Source of the DNA: a bacterium
GTDB lineage: Bacteria > T1Sed10-126
Assembly: GCA_003557545.1 (NCBI GenBank)
Contig: PWOD01000015.1
Coordinates: 1 to 6,128 of the forward strand
Length of the DNA stretch: 6,128 nt
Reading direction: 5' to 3'
Shown here: positions 1-4,737 of the stretch, piece after piece
How the letters are laid out: every line of letters starts with the position of its first letter
Position numbering within the stretch: position 1 is the first letter of the stretch
Made by a program: the position numbers and the translations under genes
The notes under the pieces: model-generated
Seen by the model: only the letters and a program-made list of their open reading frames with translations
The model's database searches: none
Told to the model about the DNA's origin: nothing

Positions 1-1568
1 ACCAGACCTCCGGTCCGCTCGCCACCACTCACCTGAATATCCGCCAGAGTCAGATCCTTTACCTCCCCCTCCAGCGAACCAAACAGCCCCACATATTCAC
101 TCCCGCTGCGGCTGATATGCAGATCCCGAATCTCATGACCGTCACCGTCAAAATTACCCCTGATCGGGGCCTGATTATCATAGGGGAATCCCTGGCCGCC
201 CGCTCCCAACGGCTCCCAGCCGGCTCCACCATTGGCCACTTCCGAGGCATAGGTGTCATATCCCCGACTGCTTCCATCAAGGGTATTTTTAAGAATAAAA
301 TAATAGTTTTCCTCTGGAACCTCACGGATACTGTTCAGATGACCCCAAGCTTTAATTTCAAAAGGCTCTGTTTCACTTCCCACCCCTCCGGCAAAACCAC
401 TCTCGGCATAGATTGCCTCAACTGTCTTATCAGCTTCCAGCAATATAGTCTGACGGGGAGCGGTGTCCGACAGATCCCCTTCCCAACCCTCGAATAACCA
501 GTATTTATCACTGACAGTGTCGGCATAGTTTAATGCCTCCAAAACCACCTCCTGTCCCGAGACTCCACGAATCTCATGGGGGAAATCGGTCACCGTATCC
601 CCCTCAATAATTATCATTCCTTCACCATCAACCTCCACCGTTAACCGCAGTGAACTGGTCTGCAGCCAGTACGGTGGTCCATCCACGGCGGGGAACGGAT
701 AGCCCTGGTTGGCCACCGTCGAACTTTCCTCAATCTCCCACCCGGCTGTTTCAAAGGTTGACAGGGTTTTTAACTCAGTAGTTGTTTTTCCCTCGCCCGC
801 CCCGCTTTGCTGCTTTCCACTGGTCTGCATGTTCCAGAAACTATTGCTGACATCACCCGAAATATCCTCCCCAATCAACCCGCCCACCGATGTAGTCCCC
901 GAAACTGCTCCGATCGAATAACAATCAGTAACTGCTCCACCCAGGTTGTAGCCCACCAGACCTCCCACCCGGCTGTTCCCCTCAACTGAAGCGGCGGAAT
1001 AGGAGTTTCTTATTTCGGCTCCAGTAGCATTATGACCTGCCAGCCCACCAACACGTTCCTCGCCAACAACCTCGCCCCGTGCATAAGAATTCTTAATCTG
1101 GCCAAAATTCCCCGCATTATATCCACTTATCCCACCCACATAGCGCAATCCGGTAACTTCAATCTCCTGTAATCCAAGATTTTTTACTTCACCATTGAGA
1201 TGACCAATTAAACCGACATATTCTTCATCGGGGCGATCAATAAACAGATCACCAAGATGATTGCCAGCCCCATCAAAAATCCCATCAAACGAGCTACTCT
1301 CATCACCTATCGGTTCCCAGCCCGCCCCATTATTGGCCTGAGAACCGGCTATAGAGCTATAGCCAGAACTGGATTGATCAAGGTTGTTTTCTAAACGATA
1401 ACTGGCTTGAAGATCATCACGGATGGCGTTAAGTTCTGTCCAATCGGTTATCAGGTAGGGTTCAGAGACCGTTCCAGAACCTGCTCCCGGAAATCCATAG
1501 GAAACCGCCGGTAAACAGAACAAGATCAGCAGCAGAAAGACTGTCAAACTGCCCCGGCTTTGTTTCAT
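1..1568 (-). CDS. Secreted repeat protein with GLUG-like repeats and an InlB-B-like domain (partial, C-terminus outside window)
   Basis: The frame starts at ATG 1568 and has no stop through 522 codons to the window edge, so the protein is incomplete. Residues 1-25 form a typical signal peptide: MKQSRGS, a hydrophobic LTVFLLLILFCLPAV core, then a likely cut near SYG. Residues 30-116 form an entry module (PYLIT, NNGAGWEPIG, FDGIFDGAGN). Residues 117-251 hold about five glycine-rich repeats of roughly 27 residues of the type VGGLxGxNxxGxIxNSYxxGxVxG, resembling GLUG motifs. Residues 309-389 resemble InlB-B/Flg_new-type bacterial repeats (LTVEVDGEG, FEGWEGDLS, ADKTVEAIYAE). From about residue 395 the entry module restarts (PFEIKAW, NGGAGWEPLG, IRGNFDGDGH, EYVGLFG). 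Such proteins are generally exported and cell-surface or adhesin-like; the ligand is unknown. An AGGGAG lies 11 bases before the ATG. It has its own promoter and follows manC as a separate unit. Confidence 0.88.
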   Translation of the reverse strand, partial: MKQSRGSLTVFLLLILFCLPAVSYGFPGAGSGTVSEPYLITDWTELNAIRDDLQASYRLENNLDQSSSGYSSIAGSQANNGAGWEPIGDESSSFDGIFDGAGNHLGDLFIDRPDEEYVGLIGHLNGEVKNLGLQEIEVTGLRYVGGISGYNAGNFGQIKNSYARGEVVGEERVGGLAGHNATGAEIRNSYSAASVEGNSRVGGLVGYNLGGAVTDCYSIGAVSGTTSVGGLIGEDISGDVSNSFWNMQTSGKQQSGAGEGKTTTELKTLSTFETAGWEIEESSTVANQGYPFPAVDGPPYWLQTSSLRLTVEVDGEGMIIIEGDTVTDFPHEIRGVSGQEVVLEALNYADTVSDKYWLFEGWEGDLSDTAPRQTILLEADKTVEAIYAESGFAGGVGSETEPFEIKAWGHLNSIREVPEENYYFILKNTLDGSSRGYDTYASEVANGGAGWEPLGAGGQGFPYDNQAPIRGNFDGDGHEIRDLHISRSGSEYVGLFGSLEGEVKDLTLADIQVSGGERTGGL

Positions 1569-1620
1569 AGAGTTACTAACTCCCTGGAAACAGCTGGAAT
1601 AATCCTGAGTGCACAATCTA

Positions 1621-1649
1621 ACTATAATATATTCGCTTTTGAATTTCAA
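1621..1649 (-). promoter_or_regulatory. Sigma-70-type promoter of the secreted repeat protein
   Basis: On the minus strand TTGAAA (1649-1644) and TATAGT (1626-1621) are separated by exactly 17 bases in an AT-rich stretch. Both boxes match the housekeeping consensus in 5 of 6 positions. Transcription would begin near 1614, giving a leader of about 45 bases before ATG 1568. This suggests that the surface protein is transcribed independently of the manC cluster. Confidence 0.65.
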
Positions 1650-1718
1650 CTATTTTATAACAAAAAACAGACGGAAATATTGTTAAATCTATTTTTCAAT
1701 CATTTTTTTATCAAACCT

Positions 1719-1762
1719 GCCCCACGAACGACCTAAAACTATCTATAGAAGTTCGTGGCGGC
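1719..1762. repeat. Inverted repeat spanning the manC stop codon
   Basis: CCACGAAC at 1722-1729 is exactly complementary to GTTCGTGG at 1751-1758. Three more pairs (1719-1721 with 1760-1762) form if C1759 is bulged. The loop is 21 bases and contains the manC TAG. A U-rich tail does not follow on either strand (the minus-strand continuation is A-rich), so it is not a classical intrinsic terminator. It could be an mRNA 3'-end stabilising hairpin or a protein site. Confidence 0.4.
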
Positions 1763-2834
1763 CTTCCTCGTCAAGTTGGTTAACCAATTGTTTGACCATC
1801 TCTGACTGCTCCCGATGACAGATCAAAATAGCATCCGAACTACTGACAACTACCAGATCCTCAACCCCCACACAACCGATAAAAGAATCGCCTCTGTTTA
1901 TTAAAATGTTATTACTACTATCCAGCGCCTTCACATCACCCATGCAGAGGTTTTCTCCCTCTGTTTCGCCACTCAAGTGCTGCCCGACCGAGTCCCAGGT
2001 CCCGAGATCCTGCCAGTTAAACTCCACCGGCAGAGTCCAGACCCGGTTAGATTTTTCCAGAATCCCGTAATCAACTGAAATCCTCGGTAGTTTAGAATAA
2101 AAATCAGTCGCTGCCTGCTCCCAGTTTCCCCGTTTCTCCCAGCTTGCTTCTATTTTATTTAGTCCCTCATGGAGCTCAGGCATAAACAGTTTAATCTCCT
2201 TCAAAATCCTCCCGGCGGTCCAGAAAAACATCCCACTGTTCCAGAGATAATTTCCCGAGTCGAGAAAAGCTTGAGCCATCTTAGCTTCAGGTTTTTCAGC
2301 AAACTGCCTGACCCGAAAAAACTGTTTCCCGGCAATCTCTTCGGCATGTTTCTCGGTATAATTAATATATCCATACCCGGTAGCCGGATGATCCGGTTTG
2401 ATCCCAAAGGTGACTATTCCCTCGAGATCTACCGCCGCCTCACAGGCAGAGTTAACTGCCGCACTGAAATCTTCTTCGGGTGCTATGCTGTGATCAGCCG
2501 GAAAAACCCCAATAACCGTTTCAGGACCAAACCGTTTTTCAACGATCAATCCTCCCCATCCGGCACAGGCTGCAGTATCACGCCCTTCGGGCTCGCCAAT
2601 AATATTTTCCCGGGGAAGTTCAGAACAGACCTCAGCCACTACCTCCTCATGTTCCCGCGCGGTGATAACAAATATTCCCTGTTTTTGATAAACAGAACTC
2701 AAGCGCTCAATGGTTTTTTCAAGCATCGTCTTTTCATCCAGCAGTTTGACTACCTGTTTAGGATTATTTTTGCGAGATACCGGCCAAAATCTTTTGCCTG
2801 TACCTCCAGCCATTATCACTGCTGCTCTATCCAT
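1743..2834 (-). CDS. manC: Mannose-1-phosphate guanylyltransferase (GDP-mannose pyrophosphorylase)
   Basis: This cytoplasmic enzyme joins GTP and mannose-1-phosphate to give GDP-mannose and pyrophosphate, the mannosyl donor for polysaccharides and glycosylation and the precursor of GDP-fucose. The 363 residues show the full nucleotidyltransferase signature: MAGGTGKRFWPVSR with PKQ (8-27), EPEGRDTAA (81-89), FPADHS (111-116), ATGYGYI (151-157), FAEKP (178-182), NSGMFFW (199-205), SVDYGILEKS (253-262) and FNWQDLGTWDSV (272-283). The length matches the single-domain form; the phosphomannose isomerase cupin found in the ~480-residue bifunctional type is absent. I chose ATG 2834 because GGAGG sits 8 bases upstream and MDRAAVIMAGG is the family's usual beginning. 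The frame is open upstream to an ATG at 2945, but that extension runs through the Nudix gene. The start overlaps the Nudix stop by 8 bases, implying coupled translation. No other sugar-nucleotide gene is visible. Confidence 0.93.
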   Translation of the reverse strand: MDRAAVIMAGGTGKRFWPVSRKNNPKQVVKLLDEKTMLEKTIERLSSVYQKQGIFVITAREHEEVVAEVCSELPRENIIGEPEGRDTAACAGWGGLIVEKRFGPETVIGVFPADHSIAPEEDFSAAVNSACEAAVDLEGIVTFGIKPDHPATGYGYINYTEKHAEEIAGKQFFRVRQFAEKPEAKMAQAFLDSGNYLWNSGMFFWTAGRILKEIKLFMPELHEGLNKIEASWEKRGNWEQAATDFYSKLPRISVDYGILEKSNRVWTLPVEFNWQDLGTWDSVGQHLSGETEGENLCMGDVKALDSSNNILINRGDSFIGCVGVEDLVVVSSSDAILICHREQSEMVKQLVNQLDEEGRHELL

Positions 2835-3255
2835 CAATATCGCCTCCAGAAAACTCATAAAGATATTCCCGCAAAATCTTTTTATGATCAAACACCAGTT
2901 CCGGCAGAGAATCAGACGGCTTCCATAAACCGGTTTCAACTGCATCGGTTCCAGCCTTCAATTCCCCTCGGCCCCGACCCACAAAACAGACCGTAACAAC
3001 ATGCTTACGGGGATCTCGCTGCGGATCGGAAAAGACCCGCCACTGCTCATACTGCTCAAAAATCAGCCCTGTCTCCTCCGCCACCTCCCTTTCCACAGCT
3101 GCTTCGACAGTTTCTCCATATTCTACATAACCCCCGGGTAGAGCCCAACCAACAGGTGGATTTTTCCGCCTGATCAGAACAATTCCATCCTGCTTTTCAA
3201 CTACTGCATCAACGGTCAAATAAGGGTTACTTGGGTTTTGCTTGCCAGTAATCAT
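2827..3255 (-). CDS. Nudix hydrolase, ADP-ribose pyrophosphatase-like
   Basis: The protein has 142 residues, normal for a single Nudix domain. The Nudix box is complete at residues 42-64: G, five residues, E48, seven residues, then REVAEETGL (56-64), with all metal-binding glutamates present. The preceding NPPVGWALPGG and the later FSDPQRDPRKH and LPELVFDHKKIL segments are the pattern of the ADP-ribose pyrophosphatase group (COG1051 type). Members of that group split ADP-ribose to AMP and ribose-5-phosphate in the cytoplasm. Substrate choice cannot be fixed from sequence, and a nucleotide-sugar substrate is possible because the next gene makes GDP-mannose. The ATG at 3255 has GAGGTG 10 bases upstream. 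The start overlaps the preceding gene by 29 bases and the end overlaps manC by 8 bases, so all three probably share one mRNA. Confidence 0.9.
   Translation of the reverse strand: MITGKQNPSNPYLTVDAVVEKQDGIVLIRRKNPPVGWALPGGYVEYGETVEAAVEREVAEETGLIFEQYEQWRVFSDPQRDPRKHVVTVCFVGRGRGELKAGTDAVETGLWKPSDSLPELVFDHKKILREYLYEFSGGDIDG
2843..2847 (-). promoter_or_regulatory. Ribosome binding site deciding the manC start
   Basis: A perfect GGAGG on the minus strand stands 8 bases before ATG 2834 and lies inside the last codons of the Nudix gene. It favours 2834 over the in-frame ATGs at 2858 and 2945 and places the site where ribosomes finishing the Nudix ORF would pass. Confidence 0.7.
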
Positions 3256-3648
3256 AAGCCGCCTGCACCTCTAAATCAAATCTCTCGAACTGCCGATTAA
3301 AACGTTCAGCATAGAAGCTTTGATAGTATTCTACATAAAGTTTCCCAAATATCAGTTGTTTTTCATACAGACCCCGGCGGCGACCATAATCCACGAGCTC
3401 ATCCGCTGTCAAAACCATCGGGTTTATCAGCTTCTCACCCCCCACAACTCTCTCCCGATTCTTTAGATCAGCTAAAATTGGCTGCCCCTGCCAGATTCGA
3501 AGACGAAGATCTATTTCGCTTTGTTGGGGTTTTAAATGATAAAAATCTGCTTTGTAACGGAGAGTTGAAACTCTATAAATCTGGATAAGGGCGAACAAAA
3601 TAATCAAAAAAAAACGGCCAGTAGCAGATAAAATCTCTGGGAACTCAT
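3227..3648 (-). CDS. Membrane-anchored protein of unknown function, frame broken at a nine-T run
   Basis: I do not recognise the family. The well-formed start is ATG 3648, with GAGGTG 5 bases upstream. From there the frame reads MSSQRFYLLLAVFF and hits TGA at 3606-3604, immediately after nine consecutive T (A3606-A3614 on the plus strand). The long downstream frame (from TTG 3607 to the stop at 3227, 126 codons) continues with LIILFALIQIYRVSTL and has no ATG or GTG and no Shine-Dalgarno sequence near its 5' end. If one T were added, both parts would join into a 140-residue protein with a clean single N-terminal membrane segment (about residues 7-24). A soluble, charged, tyrosine-rich tail without cysteines would follow. 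The break may be a sequencing error, a true mutation, or slippage on the T run. The start overlaps the TAA of the small upstream ORF (TAATG), and the end overlaps the Nudix gene. Confidence 0.7.
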
Positions 3649-3827
3649 TAGCTCACCTCAACCATTCTGCCTCCAGAATATTTCTGCTCTTCATAAACAG
3701 CATAACCAATCATATTAAAGAATTCCAGTAAAAACCGGCTGGATAACCTCCCCTGATCTCCACAGACAAACTTTTTGGATGGCCATAGATTCGGCAAAAA
3801 TCTCCTGTTGTTTTGAAAACTGATCAT
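3648..3827 (-). CDS. Small ORF (59 codons or fewer), unknown function
   Basis: The frame runs from ATG 3827 to TAA 3650-3648. The translation contains LPNLWPSKKFVC, RLSSRFLLEFFNMIGYAVYE and ends EQKYSGGRMVEVS. I do not recognise it. In favour of a real gene: it lies on the same strand as its neighbours, fills an otherwise empty gap, and its TAA shares a base with the next ATG (TAATG), the usual sign of coupled translation. Against it: it is short, and ATG 3827 has no Shine-Dalgarno sequence. A TTG at 3797 has AGGAGA (3806-3801) just upstream and would give 49 residues, and an internal ATG at 3713 would give 21. The hydrophobic stretch is too short to be called a membrane helix. Confidence 0.4.
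   Translation of the reverse strand: MISFQNNRRFLPNLWPSKKFVCGDQGRLSSRFLLEFFNMIGYAVYEEQKYSGGRMVEVS
3654..3659 (-). promoter_or_regulatory. Ribosome binding site supporting the ATG at 3648
   Basis: GAGGTG on the minus strand lies 5 bases from ATG 3648 and agrees with the extended anti-Shine-Dalgarno match GGAGGTGATC. It is the main reason to believe that translation begins upstream of the nine-T run rather than at TTG 3607, which lies directly behind the T run and has no such site. Confidence 0.6.
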
Positions 3828-3857
3828 TTTTTATTTGATAACTTTGGGAGGGGTCAA
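3828..3857 (-). promoter_or_regulatory. Possible promoter of the small-ORF/Nudix/manC cluster
   Basis: On the minus strand TTGACC (3857-3852) is followed after 18 bases by TAAAAA (3833-3828). The -35 box is strong and the -10 box is weak. It lies just behind the tRNA gene and upstream of the first gene of the cluster, where a promoter is expected. A start near 3821 would exclude ATG 3827 as the translation start and favour TTG 3797. Confidence 0.3.
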
Positions 3858-3923
3858 CTTAACTTTTTCTAAAAAATCGAAAAAAACAGTTCTACCATCT
3901 ATCCGATAAGCAAACAGAGGAAA

Positions 3924-3997
3924 TCGGGACGGCCGGATTTGAACCGGCGACCTCGCGCCCCCCAGGCGCGCGCGCTACCAAGCTACGCCACGTCCCG
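3924..3997 (-). tRNA. tRNA-Pro (anticodon GGG)
   Basis: The minus-strand sequence folds as a full cloverleaf of 74 bases. The acceptor stem is CGGGACG with CGTCCCG. The D arm contains GCGTAGCTTGGTAGCGC. The anticodon stem CGCGC/GCGCG closes the loop CTGGGGG, giving anticodon GGG, which reads CCC and CCU. The T arm is GCCGG-TTCGAAT-CCGGC. The C1-G72 pair is usual for bacterial proline tRNA. The discriminator base is A, and CCA is not encoded (ATTT follows), so the CCA must be added after processing. It stands alone between merR and the small-ORF cluster with its own promoter upstream. Confidence 0.95.
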
Positions 3998-4000
3998 TAC

Positions 4001-4030
4001 AGGCCAGGCAGGCGGACACCCGCTCGGCCT
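4001..4030 (-). other. GC-rich foldable leader before tRNA-Pro
   Basis: In the 38-base leader between the predicted transcription start and the tRNA, AGGCC and GGCCT (4026-4030 and 4001-4005) form an outer stem. GCGG-gtgt-CCGC (4023-4012) forms an inner one. The segment is GC-rich between AT-rich flanks. It may keep the precursor from pairing with the very GC-rich tRNA, or act in 5' processing; both are inference. Confidence 0.35.
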
Positions 4031-4042
4031 CTTAGCTACCTA

Positions 4043-4071
4043 ATTATAATTTATCAGCAGGTTAATTTGAA
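4043..4071 (-). promoter_or_regulatory. Promoter of tRNA-Pro
   Basis: TTCAAA (4071-4066) and a perfect TATAAT (4048-4043) on the minus strand are spaced by 17 bases. Predicted initiation is near 4036, 38-40 bases before the tRNA. The -35 box touches the right arm of a GAAGAG/CTCTTC inverted repeat. Confidence 0.65.
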
Positions 4072-4100
4072 GAGCTCCGTTCTATTTTCTCTTCCTGATT

Positions 4101-4457
4101 CTATAAATTTTCCTCAACAAAACAGTTGATCTGCTCAATTCCCGCTTCACAGATTGAAATTATTTCATCTTGCTGCTTCTTCCCGCTATAAGTTGTCGAT
4201 TCATTCTCCAGCTGCTGTTTAGCACCCTCAACCGTATATTTGTCCTCTCTCAGAAATTTTTTTATCCGTCCCAACAGCTCGATATCAGACTCTCGATAAC
4301 GTCTTTGACCACCGGCTGTTTTTTTAGGATTTAACTGCTCAAACTCGGTTTCCCAGTAACGCAAATTATACGGTTCAACCTCCAGCATCTGACTGACTTC
4401 CCCTACACTGTAATAAAGTTTTTCTCCTGAAAAATTCTCTTTATTCAACCCCATCAT
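4101..4457 (-). CDS. MerR-family transcriptional regulator
   Basis: This 118-residue cytoplasmic DNA-binding protein has the MerR winged helix-turn-helix at the N-terminus. YYSVGEVSQMLEVEPYNLRYWE (15-36) is the helix-turn-helix, and KKTAGGQRRYRESDIELL (45-62) is the wing and following helix. IKKFLREDKYTVEGAKQQL (65-83) matches the third helix. The remaining 35 residues are polar and probably form the short dimer helix. There is no long effector domain. C103 and C112 are too few and poorly placed to predict metal sensing. It closely resembles the small MerR proteins found beside HU/IHF genes in many bacteria, where targets are mostly unknown. The start (ATG 4457, or the adjacent ATG 4454) lies inside the 3' end of the HU/IHF gene, with only a weak GAGAG nearby, so translation is probably coupled. 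Confidence 0.9.
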   Translation of the reverse strand: MMGLNKENFSGEKLYYSVGEVSQMLEVEPYNLRYWETEFEQLNPKKTAGGQRRYRESDIELLGRIKKFLREDKYTVEGAKQQLENESTTYSGKKQQDEIISICEAGIEQINCFVEENL

Positions 4458-4737
4458 CTCTCAGTTGATTGATCATTTCAATAAAATTATCGCTCGGACT
4501 AAACTGTAAAACATCACGGCTGGGAATGCTGTGTATCTCACCGGTCTGAGGATTTTTCATCTCACGCCCGGCGTACTGTCTCAGCTCAAACTTGCCAAAA
4601 TTCTCAATCTTCACCGCCTCCCCTTGACCGACCGACTGCTCAATCTGTTCAACAATAAACTGAATAATCTGATCCGACTCAGACCTTGTAAGCCCCAGCT
4701 CTACAAGCTGGTTGATTAAGCTACTCTTTGTTGCCAA
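4441..4737 (-). CDS. HU/IHF-family DNA-binding protein
   Basis: A 98-residue histone-like protein that bends DNA as a dimer and helps to organise the nucleoid. The N-terminal helices (MATKSSLINQLVELGLTRSE and following) form the dimer core. VKIENFGKFELRQYAGREM then KNPQTGEIHSIPSRDVLQF carries the beta arm, with the intercalating proline in NPQTG (P63). The arm differs from the common RxxRxGRNPxTG pattern, having QYAGREMKNP instead. I prefer TTG 4737 as the start because GGGAG lies 7 bases upstream and MATKSSLIN resembles family N-termini; TTG 4743 (two residues longer) is too close to it. Either start overlaps the gpsA stop, and the stop overlaps merR by 17 bases. IHF-like placement beside a MerR gene is a known arrangement, but HU versus IHF cannot be settled here. 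Confidence 0.9.
   Translation of the reverse strand: MATKSSLINQLVELGLTRSESDQIIQFIVEQIEQSVGQGEAVKIENFGKFELRQYAGREMKNPQTGEIHSIPSRDVLQFSPSDNFIEMINQLRDDGVE

Noticed and set aside
59-526. Short open frames on both strands near the left end
   Set aside because: They are shadows of the continuous secreted-protein frame that runs from 1568 to the edge; none has a motif or a convincing ribosome binding site.
1506-1568. Lipoprotein signal (cysteine at residue 18) in the secreted protein
   Set aside because: The residues before the cysteine (LILFC) lie inside the hydrophobic core and do not form a lipobox; an ordinary signal peptidase site near residue 25 fits better.
2835-2945. Longer manC start at ATG 2945 (37 extra residues)
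   Set aside because: The extension has no family similarity, runs through the Nudix gene, and ATG 2834 has an ideal GGAGG at 8 bases.
2169-2996. Long plus-strand open frame (275 codons) opposite manC and the Nudix gene
   Set aside because: It lies antisense to two genes with complete, unmistakable family motifs, has no recognisable domain, and has the composition of a reversed coding strand.
3861-3890. Intrinsic terminator after tRNA-Pro
   Set aside because: Two T runs are present on the minus strand (TTTTTTT and TTTTTT), but no GC-rich hairpin precedes them; the only stem (AACT...AGTT) is weak, AT-rich and not followed by a U tract.
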